Shown: positions 37,547 to 47,266 of the stretch, one piece after another
How positions within the stretch are numbered: the first letter of the stretch is position 1
Layout: each line of letters starts with the position of its first letter
NCBI GenBank assembly: GCA_963205115.1
Contig: CAUJHV010000056.1
Span: forward strand, 62,001 to 126,000
Length of the DNA stretch: 64,000 nucleotides
Source: Pseudomonadota bacterium
GTDB lineage: Bacteria > Pseudomonadota > Gammaproteobacteria > Burkholderiales > Burkholderiaceae_C
Direction of reading: 5' to 3'
Position numbers and translations under genes: made by a program
Notes under the pieces: model-generated
What the model was told of the DNA's origin: nothing
The model's database searches: none
What the model saw: the letters and a program-made list of their open reading frames with translations, nothing else

Positions 37547-38836
37547 TCAGAACCAGCGCAACGCCACCAGCGCGATCTGCGGCCAGATGATCAACAAGGC
37601 CACCGCGATCATGTTGGCCACCAGGAAGGGCATCACGCCACGGAAGATGGTGGCCAGCGGGATCGAGGGCACCATGGTGCGCACGGTGAAGACATTCATG
37701 CCCACCGGCGGCGTGAGCATGCCGACCTCGATCATCATCGTCACGAAGATGCCGAACCAGATCGGGTTGACGCCCACTTCCACCGCCACCGCAGTGAAGA
37801 TGGGCACGGTCAGCAGCATCAGGCCCATGGCTTCCATCAGGCAGCCCAGCACCAGGTAGATCACCACCATCGCCAGCAGCACGCCGGTGGCGCCGAAATG
37901 CTGCGCCTGGATCCACTCCACCAGCTGCATCGTCATGCCCGACAGGGTGATGAACTGGGCGAAGGCCAGTGCACCGAAGACGATGGCGAAGATCATCGCC
38001 GTCGTGCTGCCGGTCTCGACGAGGCAGTCGCGCAGCGCCGCCAGGGACATGCGCCGGCGCGCCACCGCGATGAGCCACGCACCCGCCGCGCCGATGCCGG
38101 CCGATTCCGTCGCGGTGAAGACGCCGGAATAGAGCCCGCCCATCACGCCGGCAAACAGCACCAGCACCGACCACACACCCTTGAGCGCGCGGACGCGTTC
38201 GGCCAGCGGCAGCTTCGGGCCCGGCGGGCCGAGCTTGGGGTTCAGCGTCACGGTCACCCACACCGCGCCGATGAACAGCAGCGTCAGCAACAGGCCCGGC
38301 AAGACGGTGGCGATGAAAAGCTTGCGGATATCGGTCTCGGTGAGCAGGCCGAAGATCACCAGCGGCACCGAGGGCGGTATCAACACACCCAGCACGCCGG
38401 CCGAGGCCACCGAGCCGCTGGACAGGCGGTCGTCGTAGCCCAGGCGGCGGATCGGCGGGATGGCGACCTTGCTCATCGTGGCGGCCGTGGCGATCGAGCT
38501 GCCCGAGATGGCCGCGAACAGCGCACACGAGGCCACCGTGGCGTGTGCCAAGCCGCCCTTCAGGTGGCCCAGCCAGGCATTGGCGGCGTCGTAGAGCTCG
38601 TTGCTGATGTCCGCCCGGTGCACGAACAGGCCCATCAGGATGAACATCGGCAGCACCGACATGCCGTAGTTGGCCGACGAGTCGATAACGATCTGGCCCA
38701 GCATGGACAGTGCCGGATCCAGCCCGCGCAACCAGGCAAATCCGCCCACGCCTGCCAGCAACATGGCCCAGGCCAGCGGCACGCCGCAGAAGGCCAGCAG
38801 GAAGACGACGGCGAAGCCGATGAGTGCGGTGGTCAC
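37547..38836 (-). CDS. TRAP transporter large permease (DctM type), second system
   Basis: 429 residues, about 12 TM helices. AISGSSIATAATMSKVAIPPI and GVLGVLIPPSVPLVIFGLL match DctM. GTG 38836 overlaps the DctQ stop (GTGA). Last gene of the sulfatase-cupin-TRAP operon. Confidence 0.93.
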   Translation of the reverse strand: MTTALIGFAVVFLLAFCGVPLAWAMLLAGVGGFAWLRGLDPALSMLGQIVIDSSANYGMSVLPMFILMGLFVHRADISNELYDAANAWLGHLKGGLAHATVASCALFAAISGSSIATAATMSKVAIPPIRRLGYDDRLSSGSVASAGVLGVLIPPSVPLVIFGLLTETDIRKLFIATVLPGLLLTLLFIGAVWVTVTLNPKLGPPGPKLPLAERVRALKGVWSVLVLFAGVMGGLYSGVFTATESAGIGAAGAWLIAVARRRMSLAALRDCLVETGSTTAMIFAIVFGALAFAQFITLSGMTMQLVEWIQAQHFGATGVLLAMVVIYLVLGCLMEAMGLMLLTVPIFTAVAVEVGVNPIWFGIFVTMMIEVGMLTPPVGMNVFTVRTMVPSIPLATIFRGVMPFLVANMIAVALLIIWPQIALVALRWF

Positions 38837-39348
38837 GGCTTTGCCTCTTTCGATGCGGGGTGGCCGCGCAGCCCCTGCCACAGCATGCCGGCCATGATGA
38901 CGCAGGACATCGCAGCAAAAGCGCACAGCACGTAGGCCAGCGGCGCTTGCGGCAGGCCCAGCACGACGGTGCGCGTGCTGGACGCGGCGTCACTGGCGGC
39001 CTGCTCCCACAGGCGCCAAGTCACCAGCAGCAGCGCGGCCAGGCTGAAGGTGTCGCACAGCACCTGGCGCAGCTGCGCGACGCGGCCGTGCACCAGACCG
39101 TCGATCAGGCTCACGGTGACATGGCCCCGCTTGCGCGTGACCAGCGGCAGCGCGGTGAAGATCACCAGTGCCATCGCGTACTGGATGATCTCGACGCTGC
39201 CGCGTATGGGCGCGGAGAAGAGGTAGCGCGCGAAGACGTCCGCAAAGGTCAGCACGACGATCAGCGCCAGCGGCAAGGCGCTGAGCAGACCGAGCACACG
39301 ACCGAGGACATCGTTCCCGGCTGGCGCAGGCGCGGCGTGGTCCGACAT
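38833..39348 (-). CDS. TRAP transporter small permease (DctQ type), second system
   Basis: 171 residues with four TM helices; VLTFADVFARYLFSAPIRGS and the DctQ core VEIIQYAMALVIFTALPLVTR are recognisable. ATG 39348 is chosen over upstream starts because it begins where family similarity begins. Coupled to DctM by a 4-nt overlap. Confidence 0.9.
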   Translation of the reverse strand: MSDHAAPAPAGNDVLGRVLGLLSALPLALIVVLTFADVFARYLFSAPIRGSVEIIQYAMALVIFTALPLVTRKRGHVTVSLIDGLVHGRVAQLRQVLCDTFSLAALLLVTWRLWEQAASDAASSTRTVVLGLPQAPLAYVLCAFAAMSCVIMAGMLWQGLRGHPASKEAKP

Positions 39349-39403
39349 GGCTTGACTTTCGCGTTCAGGTGACGGCGGGAGGGCCGGTGACGTGTCGGCG
39401 CGA

Positions 39404-40429
39404 TTACTTGGCGTTCTTGCGCGCCTCTTCGCGGTAGAAGGCCAGCGCCGCGGCGCCGTCCACACCCGCCGCCTTGGCGTCGGCCACCCATGCGTCTTCG
39501 ATGGGCTTGGCCAGCTTCATCAGGTCGGCCGCCAGCGCCGGGCCGGCGTCCTTGATGGTCATGCTGGCCGCTGCTTCCGCGCGCACCTTGGCCTCGATCT
39601 CGTCGTACACCGCGGTGCGCGCCGCGAAAGCCTCGCCACCCATCTTCAAGATGGTCTCGCGGTCCTTCGGCGCGATCGATTCCCACTTCTTCTTGTTCAT
39701 GAAGATGGCAAACGACGGCGAGGTCAGGCCGCCCGGCAGGTCGACGATGTGCTTGGCGTACTGCAACGTCTTGAAGGCCGCGGCGTCCATCGCCGAGTAC
39801 CCGGCGAAGGCGTCCACCGTGCCGCCGGAGATGATTTCGTGGCTGCGCACCGCGGGCGCGGCCACCACGCCGGCGCCGGCACCTTCCAGCACCTTGGCGG
39901 CCGGGCCGGGCAGGCCGTAGATCTTCATGCCCTTGAGCTGCGCGGTGTTCTCGATGGGCCCCTTCATCGAGAAGATGGGCCCCGGCAGGCCGACCCACAT
40001 GGCGATCAGCTGCACGTCCTTGTATTCGTTGGCCGGCTTGAAGAATTTCTCGTGCGTGCGCCACAGCGCCATCGAGCTGCCCTTGGACGTGGTGTTCACG
40101 CCGGGCAGCTGCGGCAGCTGCGACAGCTTGGCCTGCGGCATCAGGCCGTGGAACTGGTAGGCCATGTCGAACACACCCTTGGTCACGCCGTCCAACTGCT
40201 GGTGCGGCGCCGCCAGGCTGCTGGACGGGATCTCGAACTTGACGCGGCCCTCGGTGGCCTTGGTGATGTCCTCGATCCAGGGCTTGAGGATGCGGGTGTT
40301 GACCGGGTGCAACGGCTGGATGAAGAAGTTGAACAGCACCGTGGTCTGCGCGGCGGCGGGCAGCGGCAGGCCTGCGGCGAAAACGGCGGCAGTGGCTGCA
40401 GCGGCGAGGGTGAAGCGGCGGGTGGTCAT
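39404..40429 (-). CDS. TRAP transporter substrate-binding protein (DctP type), second system
   Basis: 341 residues. Signal peptide MTTRRFTLAAAATAAVFAAG with AAAQ cleavage. The FFIQPLHPVNTRILKPWIEDI start, GMKIYGLPGPAAKVLEG and ISGGTVDAFAGYSAMDAAAFKT are DctP-type. Encoded with a sulfatase and a cupin, so its ligand may be a sulfated or otherwise substituted organic acid. That is inferred from context only. Confidence 0.9.
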   Translation of the reverse strand: MTTRRFTLAAAATAAVFAAGLPLPAAAQTTVLFNFFIQPLHPVNTRILKPWIEDITKATEGRVKFEIPSSSLAAPHQQLDGVTKGVFDMAYQFHGLMPQAKLSQLPQLPGVNTTSKGSSMALWRTHEKFFKPANEYKDVQLIAMWVGLPGPIFSMKGPIENTAQLKGMKIYGLPGPAAKVLEGAGAGVVAAPAVRSHEIISGGTVDAFAGYSAMDAAAFKTLQYAKHIVDLPGGLTSPSFAIFMNKKKWESIAPKDRETILKMGGEAFAARTAVYDEIEAKVRAEAAASMTIKDAGPALAADLMKLAKPIEDAWVADAKAAGVDGAAALAFYREEARKNAK

Positions 40430-40495
40430 GGTTCTTGTCTCCTGGGGAAAGGGTGGTCGATGACTCTCGGAATACGGGGGAACACGAGGCCCGGC

Positions 40496-40951
40496 TCAGG
40501 CGGCCGAGGACACGGGCGGGTCGAAGACCACACCGCAGCTCGGCGCGATGGCCACGGCCTTGCCCGGGCTGCCGATGTTGTGCAGCTTGCGGTAGAGCTC
40601 CACGAGCCGGCCCGCGGGCGTGGCCCAGAACAGCGCATGTACCGGCTTGCCGCTGTTGTTGAAGAAGGCATGCGGGATGCCGCGCGGCAGATGACCCACC
40701 TCGCCGCGGCGCACCACGCCGCGCTTTCCGCCGATGAGCACGTCGATCTCGCCGTCCAGCGGCATGAGGTATTCGTCCTGCTCGGCGTGGGTGTGCGGGG
40801 GCACGAAGGTCTCTTCCGGAAACACCGCGTACCAGGTGAAGCGCTCGTCGGTGATTTCCTTGGGGATGTAAACCTGGCCGAGCACGTTCCACACCACGCC
40901 GTCCAGGCCTTCGGGCGTGCGGCTGACTTCGGGGATCAGGTCTCGGCTCAT
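40496..40951 (-). CDS. Cupin-domain protein
   Basis: 151 residues, one cupin barrel. Metal ligands are visible in VPPHTHAEQDEYLM (His, His, Glu) and IPHAFFN (His). The class covers dioxygenases, isomerases and sugar-binding proteins; the reaction is not readable. It lies 66 bp upstream of the TRAP receptor and 58 bp downstream of the sulfatase in one operon. Confidence 0.85.
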   Translation of the reverse strand: MSRDLIPEVSRTPEGLDGVVWNVLGQVYIPKEITDERFTWYAVFPEETFVPPHTHAEQDEYLMPLDGEIDVLIGGKRGVVRRGEVGHLPRGIPHAFFNNSGKPVHALFWATPAGRLVELYRKLHNIGSPGKAVAIAPSCGVVFDPPVSSAA

Positions 40952-41009
40952 TGGGTTGCCCTCCGCGCTGTGCGCTGCGGGATTCGCGCTTGGGAGCGGC
41001 CCGGCGCGC

Positions 41010-42719
41010 TCATTCAGTGGTCCTTCCGGTCAGCGTGTCCAGCGTGTGCTTGACCAGCGGGTTGGTGGAGGCGAAGCGGGGCTTGAACCGCTGGCGCTGC
41101 GCAGCGAGGTCGGCCTCGTCGGCATAGCCGATCAGGATGCCGGCCTCGGCGATGCGGGCCTGGATCTCGGTGGATTCGATCACGTCGTCAGGAATCGTCA
41201 CGCGCTGCCGCGGCTGGCGCGCCCAGCGGAACAGCGCCTCGTGCAGCCGCGCACGCACGGCCTGGTGCTCGGCGTCGGCGCTCGCGCCGAGGTCGCGCAG
41301 TTCCTTCGGATCGGTGTCCAGATCGAAGAGCATGGGACGGTAGCCTTCGGTCAGCACGTATTTCCAGCGGCCGTCGAAAGCCATGCGCATCCAGGCCTCG
41401 CGCGAGGGTGTGCCCAGTTCGATGCGCGAGTCCTGGAAGGCGTAGTCGCATTCGCACACCGCGATCTCGCGCCAGTTCGTGGGTGTCTGACCGAACAGCA
41501 GTGGGCGCAGCGAGCGGCCGTCCATGATGTGCGGCAGGGGCTGGCCCTCGTAGACATCCAGGAAGGTGGGTGCGAGGTCCACCGCTTCCACCAGTGCACT
41601 GCTGCGTGTGCCACGCGTGGCGTCGGCCCGCGGGTCGGGGTCGGCAATGATCAGCGGCGTGCGCACCACGGGCTCATGGAACATTTCCTTCTCGCCCAGC
41701 CAGTGGTCGCCCAGGAAGTCACCATGGTCGGCGCAGAACACCACCATCGTCTCCTGGGTCAAACCCTGCGCGTCCATGAAGGCAAACAGGCGGCCGAGTT
41801 CGTCGTCGATCTGCTTGATCAGGCCCATGTAGCCCACCATCACGGCGTCGCGCACCTGCGGCTGCGTGAAGGTGCGCGAAACGCGGTGATGTGTCATCGC
41901 GCCGTAGATGGGATGGGGATCGCGCAGCTCGTCGTCGGACCGCACCAGCGGCAGAGCGTCTTGTGGGCTGTACATGCCGGCGTAGGGCGCGGGCACCACG
42001 TACGGCCAGTGCGGCTTGATGTAACTCAGGTGCATGAGCCAGGGCTGCTGGCCGCCCTGCGCCTGGGCCTCGCGCATGAAGTCCATGGCGCGGTTCGTGG
42101 TGTACGCGGTCTCGGAATGCTCCGCCGGCACGCGCGCCGGCAGGTGGCTGTATTTCAGGAACCAGCCCGAGTGCAGCGAGCCGTCGGTATCGGTCACCGT
42201 ATTCGCCCAGGCCTCCCACGGGTTGTCGCCGCCGAAGCCGTGTTCGCGCAGGTACTGGTTGTAGTGCGGATCGGGGTCGTGGCCGGAGAACGGGTGCAGC
42301 CCGTCGTCGCGCTCGTAGGGGTCGAAGCCGCACTCGCTGATGCGGATGCCGATGGCGGACTTGGGGTCGATGCCCATGCGCGCCATGCCCGATTGGTCGG
42401 CCCGCATGTGCGTCTTGCCGACCAGCACGCTGCGCACGCCCAATGGCCGCAGGTGATCACCCATGGTCATCTCGCCGGCCTTGAGCGGCACGAAGTTCCA
42501 GCTCACGCCATGCGCATGCATGTAGCGTCCGGTGTAGTAGGACATGCGCGAAGGCCCGCACACCGGCGACTGCACATAAGCCCGGTCGAAGACCACGCCG
42601 CGTGCGGCCAGGGCATCGATGTGCGGTGTGTGCAGCCGCGGATGACCGTAGCAGGAGAGGTAGTCCCAGCGCAGCTGGTCGCACATGATGAACAGGATGT
42701 TCTTCGCACGTCGGCTCAA
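41010..42719 (-). CDS. Sulfatase / phosphonate monoester hydrolase-like enzyme (Cys-type)
   Basis: 569 residues of the alkaline phosphatase superfamily. Cys54 in SPVCGPSRMSYYTGRY matches the C-x-P-x-R motif whose Cys is converted to formylglycine. Metal-binding Asp14 (IMCDQLRWD) and the later FCADHGDFLGDH complete the site. No signal peptide, so it is probably cytoplasmic and acts after TRAP import. The CGPSR motif and length fit both sulfatases and phosphonate monoester hydrolases. First gene of the operon; the divergent LysR gene starts 119 bp away. An FGE-type activator is not in the window. Confidence 0.88.
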   Translation of the reverse strand: MSRRAKNILFIMCDQLRWDYLSCYGHPRLHTPHIDALAARGVVFDRAYVQSPVCGPSRMSYYTGRYMHAHGVSWNFVPLKAGEMTMGDHLRPLGVRSVLVGKTHMRADQSGMARMGIDPKSAIGIRISECGFDPYERDDGLHPFSGHDPDPHYNQYLREHGFGGDNPWEAWANTVTDTDGSLHSGWFLKYSHLPARVPAEHSETAYTTNRAMDFMREAQAQGGQQPWLMHLSYIKPHWPYVVPAPYAGMYSPQDALPLVRSDDELRDPHPIYGAMTHHRVSRTFTQPQVRDAVMVGYMGLIKQIDDELGRLFAFMDAQGLTQETMVVFCADHGDFLGDHWLGEKEMFHEPVVRTPLIIADPDPRADATRGTRSSALVEAVDLAPTFLDVYEGQPLPHIMDGRSLRPLLFGQTPTNWREIAVCECDYAFQDSRIELGTPSREAWMRMAFDGRWKYVLTEGYRPMLFDLDTDPKELRDLGASADAEHQAVRARLHEALFRWARQPRQRVTIPDDVIESTEIQARIAEAGILIGYADEADLAAQRQRFKPRFASTNPLVKHTLDTLTGRTTE

Positions 42720-42801
42720 GGGACCCTCCCGGCGCTACGCCAATCGACCGTGCCGATACTAGGCAGCGGCCGCGCGGCTGTCGCATGGCTTGTGGTGAAG
42801 T

Positions 42802-42820
42802 CGATTACCATGGGTTATCG
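42802..42820 (+). promoter_or_regulatory. Imperfect dyad in the sulfatase/LysR divergent spacer
   Basis: CGATTACC (42802-42809) and GGTTATCG (42813-42820) are inverted with one mismatch and a 3-nt spacer. The element lies 19 bp upstream of the LysR TTG start, where LysR proteins usually bind (T-N11-A-like core). Confidence 0.45.
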
Positions 42821-42838
42821 CTCCCTCCGGGATGACCC

Positions 42839-43753
42839 TTGCGCCTGCAGCACCTGCACCTCATCCTGGCGCTGGCCGAGGCCGGCAGCCTGCGCGCCGC
42901 GGCCACACGGCTGAACGTGACGCAGCCGGCGCTGACCAAGTCGCTGCGCCAGCTCGAGGAAGAATTCGGCGCGGCCCTGGTGCTGCGCATGCCCAAGGGC
43001 GTGCGGCTGACGACGGCTGGCGAACTGCTGGCCGCGCGCGCGGCCACTGCCGTGCGCGAGATCGAGCGCGCGCGCGAAGAAGTGGCCTGGCAGCAGCGCC
43101 ACGCGCAGGTTCAGGCGCAGGTGTCGGTGGGCGTCTCGCCGGCGGCGGCCATCGTCCTGATGCCCGGCGCGCTCGGGCGCTTGCGGGCGCGCTGGCCGCA
43201 GGTGCGCGTGAACGTGCTCGACGCCATCTACCCGCGCGCGCTGACGATGGTGCGTGGCGGCGAACTCGACCTGGCGGTGGGCCCGCTGCCGCGCGACGGT
43301 GCCGGGCGCGACCTGCGTGTGCAGCCGCTGTTCGATGCGCAGCAGGTGCTGGTGGCGCGCGCGGGCCACCCCTTGGCCGGCGCGCAGCGCCTGGCCGACC
43401 TGGAACATGCCGCGTGGGTCGTGACGGGACCGCCGCACGGACCGGGCGATCCGGCGCACCTGGGTTTCGAGCGGCTGGGCCTGGCCACGCCGCCGGTGAC
43501 GCTGCAGTGCGAATCCTTCGCCACGCTGGTGGCATTGATGCCCAGCGTGGATGTGGTGGGCATCATGCCGGCCGGTTTCTTCGAACACTATGCGGGCCCG
43601 CTGGGCCTGGTGAAGCTGGCCATGCAGGACGCCTTGCCGCGCGTCACGCTGCATGCCGTGTGGCGCGCCGATGCGCCGCTGACCGCGCCGGCCGCGCGTC
43701 TGCTCGACACGCTGGAGCAGGAGGCCCTGGGCGTGCGCGCGCGACGCATCTGA
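42839..43753 (+). CDS. LysR-family transcriptional regulator
   Basis: 304 residues. The HTH is LQHLHLILALAEAGSLRAAATRLNVTQPALTKSLRQLEEE and the effector domain is of the periplasmic-binding type (VSVGVSPAAAIVLMPGALGRL). The reading frame has a TTG start at 42839 preceded by a GGGA-like sequence; no ATG fits in frame. Divergent from the sulfatase operon and so probably its activator. Confidence 0.9.
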   Translation: MRLQHLHLILALAEAGSLRAAATRLNVTQPALTKSLRQLEEEFGAALVLRMPKGVRLTTAGELLAARAATAVREIERAREEVAWQQRHAQVQAQVSVGVSPAAAIVLMPGALGRLRARWPQVRVNVLDAIYPRALTMVRGGELDLAVGPLPRDGAGRDLRVQPLFDAQQVLVARAGHPLAGAQRLADLEHAAWVVTGPPHGPGDPAHLGFERLGLATPPVTLQCESFATLVALMPSVDVVGIMPAGFFEHYAGPLGLVKLAMQDALPRVTLHAVWRADAPLTAPAARLLDTLEQEALGVRARRI

Positions 43754-43820
43754 GGATCCGACGCTGGCCCGATACAGGTCCGACCGAGGTCCAGGGGCGG
43801 AAGGGGGCTGGCGGATCAGA

Positions 43821-45446
43821 TCAGCTGCTGACGGCGTCGCGCAGCAGGCGTTCGGCGGCGCGCTCGGCAATCATGATCGTCGGCGCATTGGTATTGCCCG
43901 AGACCAGCGTCGGCATCACCGAGGCATCCACGACACGCAGGCCTTGCGTGCCGCGCACGCGCAGTTCGGGGTCGACGACGGACCGCGCGTCGCCGCCCAT
44001 GCGGCAGGTGCCCACCGGGTGGTAGACCGTCACCGCCGTGGCCCGCACCCAGTCCAGCAGCGCCTCGTCGCTGTCGACGGCAGGCCCCGGATCGGCCTCT
44101 TCGTGGATCACGCCTTGCAGCGCCGGTTGCGCGGCCAGGCGGCGCGCCAGGCGCACGCCTCGCAGGGTGCGCGCGGCGTCGTCCGGGTCTTCCAGGAAGT
44201 GCCCGCAGATCGACGGCGGCGTGTCCATGCCCGGCGCGGCGGCCATCACCTCGCCGCGGCTGCGCGGGCGCAACACGCACACGCTGGATTGGAAGCCGGG
44301 CGCGCGGTGCGGCGGCTGGCCCATGCCCTCGCTGGTGAATTCGATGAAGTGGAACTGCAGGTCGGGGCGCGATTCGTCGGGCGCGCTGCGGCAGAAGGCA
44401 CCGGCGCGGATCGGCGCCTGCGCCAGCCGGCCGCGACGCGTGAGCGCGTAAGTGGCGACTTCCTTCGCGGCGCGCCAGCGTTGGTGGTACAGGTCGTTCA
44501 GGCTCCAGGGCCTTGCGAGCGTGTAGCGCAGCCGCGCCTGCAGATGGTCCTGCAGGTTGTGGCCGACTTCCGGGGCGTGCACACGCAGCGGCACGCCCAG
44601 CGATTGCAGGTGCGCACCGTCGCCGATGCCCGAGCACTGCAGCAGCTGCGGGCTGTGGATGGCGCCGGCCGCCACGATCACCTCGCGTGCGGCGCGCACC
44701 TCCAGCGCCTGGCCGTCGCGGCGCAGCGCCACGCCCACGGCACGGTGGCTGTCGTCCAGCAGCAGGCGCTGCGCGGCGGCATCGGTCCAGACCTCGAGGT
44801 TCGGCCGGCCGCGTGTGCGCGCCAGGTAGGCCGCGGCGCTGCTGCAGCGCCGGCCCCTGTCCAGTGTGTGCTGGTAGTAGCCGATGCCCTCCTGCGTTCC
44901 GCCGTTGAAGTCGTTTGTCAGGGGCCAGCCGACTTGCCGGCCGGCTGCGATGAGCGCGTCGCACAGCGCGCCGTCGGCGGGCGGCGTGCTCACCGCCAGC
45001 GGACCGTCGCGGTGGTGCAGCGGTCCTTCGGGCAGGCTGCGGTTGCCCTCGGCGCGCAGGAAGTAGGGCAGCACCTCGCGCCAGCCCCAGCCGCTGCAGC
45101 CGGCGGCGGCCCAGGCGTCGTAGTCCTCGGCCTGGCCGCGCATGTAGATCATGCCGTTCATCGAACTCGTGCCGCCCAGCGTGCGCCCGCGTGGGCAGGG
45201 GATGCGACGACCGCGCATGGCCGGCTCCGGCGCCGTGGGCAGCCGCCACTCCAGCGCCGGGTCGCGCAGGGCAATCTGCAAGCCCAGCGGCAGGTGGATC
45301 CAGCGTGAGCGGTCGGGCGGACCGGCCTCCAGCATCAACACGCGGTGCCGCCCGTCGGCGCTGAGCCGGTCGGCCAGCACGCAGCCGGCCGAGCCCGCGC
45401 CGACGATCACGTAGTCGAAGGTGGGAGAGCTGACGCTTGAGTTCAT
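43821..45446 (-). CDS. GMC-family FAD oxidoreductase (choline/alcohol dehydrogenase type)
   Basis: 541 residues. FAD-binding YVIVGAGSAGCVLADRLS, GMC signature 1 in RGRTLGGTSSMNGMIYMRG and signature 2 near GAIHSPQLLQCSGIG are all present; the active-site His is in VYHPVGTCRMGGDARSVVD. It oxidises a primary or secondary alcohol. ATG 45446 overlaps the stop of the HDAC-like gene (ATGA), so the two enzymes are made together. Confidence 0.92.
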   Translation of the reverse strand: MNSSVSSPTFDYVIVGAGSAGCVLADRLSADGRHRVLMLEAGPPDRSRWIHLPLGLQIALRDPALEWRLPTAPEPAMRGRRIPCPRGRTLGGTSSMNGMIYMRGQAEDYDAWAAAGCSGWGWREVLPYFLRAEGNRSLPEGPLHHRDGPLAVSTPPADGALCDALIAAGRQVGWPLTNDFNGGTQEGIGYYQHTLDRGRRCSSAAAYLARTRGRPNLEVWTDAAAQRLLLDDSHRAVGVALRRDGQALEVRAAREVIVAAGAIHSPQLLQCSGIGDGAHLQSLGVPLRVHAPEVGHNLQDHLQARLRYTLARPWSLNDLYHQRWRAAKEVATYALTRRGRLAQAPIRAGAFCRSAPDESRPDLQFHFIEFTSEGMGQPPHRAPGFQSSVCVLRPRSRGEVMAAAPGMDTPPSICGHFLEDPDDAARTLRGVRLARRLAAQPALQGVIHEEADPGPAVDSDEALLDWVRATAVTVYHPVGTCRMGGDARSVVDPELRVRGTQGLRVVDASVMPTLVSGNTNAPTIMIAERAAERLLRDAVSS

Positions 45447-46561
45447 GCCCAATGCCGCTGGCGTACGTCGTCGAAATGCGCGGCCAGTGCGTCGATGCGC
45501 GAGCGCTGTTCCGCGCTGAGTGTGTGGCCCGGCACCATCGTGTGCTGCACCGTGAACGGACACACCACCTCGGTCGACACACCGGCGAGTTCTTCCAGCA
45601 CCGCCAGGCCGAAGAAGGGCACGGAAGCGGGGCAGTAGCCGCCTTCGTGTGTCATCACCAGCCGGCCCTGCGCATGCCGCGCCGCCACGCCGGCCGCGGC
45701 GCGTGTCATCCAGCGAAAGCTCACGTCGTCCAGCAGCATGCGGCCCAGCGGGTCGAAGCGGCCGGCGTCGTAGCCGCAGGCCACGATCACGAGTTCGGGC
45801 CTGAAGGCGTCCAGCGCGGGCAGCAGCACGCGATCGAAGGCGTGGTGGTAGGCGCCATCGCCGCAGCCCGCGGGCAAGGGCAGGTTCAGGTTGTAGCCGA
45901 GGCCTGCGCCGCTGCCGATTTCGTCGGCCGCGCCGCGCACCTGCAGGTAGCCGGCCTCCTGGTGGATGGACAGCGTCAGCACGTCGGCGCGCGCTTCGAA
46001 GCAGGCCTGCGTGCCATTGCCGAAATGCACGTCCCAGTCGAGGATGGCCACGCGCTGCAGGCCATGGTGGCGGACCGCATGTTCGGCCGCCAGCGCGGCA
46101 TTGGCAAAGATGCAGAAGCCCATCGCGCGTTGCGGCTCGGCGTGGTGGCCCGGCGGCCGTGTCAGCGCGTAGGCGTGCTGCACCGTGCCGCGCATCACCG
46201 CGTCCACCGCGGCCAGCGCGCTGCCGGCGGAACGCCGCGCGCAGTCCCAGCCGTTGCTGCTGATGGGTGCGCCGATGCCCAGCTCGCCGCCGCCGGCCGC
46301 GGCCGTGCGTTCGACATGTGCCACGTGCGCCGCGCTGTGCAGGCGTTCGAGTTCGGCCACCGTGGCGTCGCGCGCGGGCAGGCGATGCAGCTGGTCGAGC
46401 AGCCCGCTGGTCGTGGCCAGGTTCAGCAGCCGCCGCTTGGGATCCGGGTTCTCGATGTGGCGGTTGTAGGGCTCGATCCAGCCGCCGGGCTTGAGCATCA
46501 GCGCGTAGTTGCCGGGGTCGTGCCAGAAGCAGAGTTCGTCGCTGACGAATCCGGTGCGCAT
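45443..46561 (-). CDS. Histone deacetylase-family amidohydrolase (class II type)
   Basis: 372 residues. Zn site DWDVHFGNGTQ (Asp, His) with the distal Asp in CGYDAGRFDP, and the His pair TRPPGHHAEPQRAMGFC, are complete. Bacterial members are acetylpolyamine amidohydrolases or acetoin-utilisation-type enzymes. ATG 46561 has GAGGAG upstream. Encoded before a GMC oxidoreductase, so a deacylate-then-oxidise route for an acylated amino alcohol is possible. Confidence 0.92.
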   Translation of the reverse strand: MRTGFVSDELCFWHDPGNYALMLKPGGWIEPYNRHIENPDPKRRLLNLATTSGLLDQLHRLPARDATVAELERLHSAAHVAHVERTAAAGGGELGIGAPISSNGWDCARRSAGSALAAVDAVMRGTVQHAYALTRPPGHHAEPQRAMGFCIFANAALAAEHAVRHHGLQRVAILDWDVHFGNGTQACFEARADVLTLSIHQEAGYLQVRGAADEIGSGAGLGYNLNLPLPAGCGDGAYHHAFDRVLLPALDAFRPELVIVACGYDAGRFDPLGRMLLDDVSFRWMTRAAAGVAARHAQGRLVMTHEGGYCPASVPFFGLAVLEELAGVSTEVVCPFTVQHTMVPGHTLSAEQRSRIDALAAHFDDVRQRHWA

Positions 46562-46823
46562 GCGGGTGCTCCTCGTGCGGGCGCCCGCGGCGGAGTCGGC
46601 GCGGGTGCGGGTGCCGACGATAGATCGGTCGCGCGTCGCTGGCGCCGCCGATGGCACCTGTCGTAAACCCTGATGGGCCCGCACGCTGCCGCGTGGCCCA
46701 TGATCACGTCCGGCGCGGCACGGGTGTGGATCGGACACCGTGCAGGTGCCCGCCGGCGCGGCGACGACCATCGCGTGTCCAAGACCGCCGTACGCCGGTT
46801 CGTAAGCTTTCGGGAGCCGCCAC

Positions 46824-47237
46824 ATGCCCATCGACATCGCCAGCATCCAGGTCCGCCTGGACGGACTCTTTCCGCACCTCATGGGCGTGAGGCTCGTGGC
46901 CGTCGAGCCCGAGCGCGTGCTCGCCGAGATGCCGGTGCGCGCCGATCTCTGCACCGCTGGCGGCATCCTGCACGGCGGCGCCCACATGGCCTTTGCCGAC
47001 ACACTGGGCGCGGTGGGCACGCTTGTCAACCTGCCCGCCGGCAAGTGGACGACCACCACCGACTCCAGCACCAAATTCATTGCCGCAGCACCCGTCGGCG
47101 GAACCGTCACCGGCGAGTGCGTCGCGCTGCACCGCGGGCGCACGACCATGGTCTGGCAGACGTCCATCCGGCGCGCCGACGGCAAGCTGTGCGCCGTGGT
47201 GACGCAGACGCAGCTGGTGATCGACGCACCAGGCTGA
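46824..47237 (+). CDS. PaaI-type hot-dog thioesterase
   Basis: 137 residues. GGILHGGAHMAFADTLGAVG is the hot-dog catalytic helix (HGG..., Asp). Acts on acyl-CoA, possibly aromatic. GGGAG precedes the start. It heads a run of small same-strand genes. Confidence 0.88.
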   Translation: MPIDIASIQVRLDGLFPHLMGVRLVAVEPERVLAEMPVRADLCTAGGILHGGAHMAFADTLGAVGTLVNLPAGKWTTTTDSSTKFIAAAPVGGTVTGECVALHRGRTTMVWQTSIRRADGKLCAVVTQTQLVIDAPG

Positions 47238-47266
47238 GCGCCTGCGCCGCGATACTTGCAGACGCC

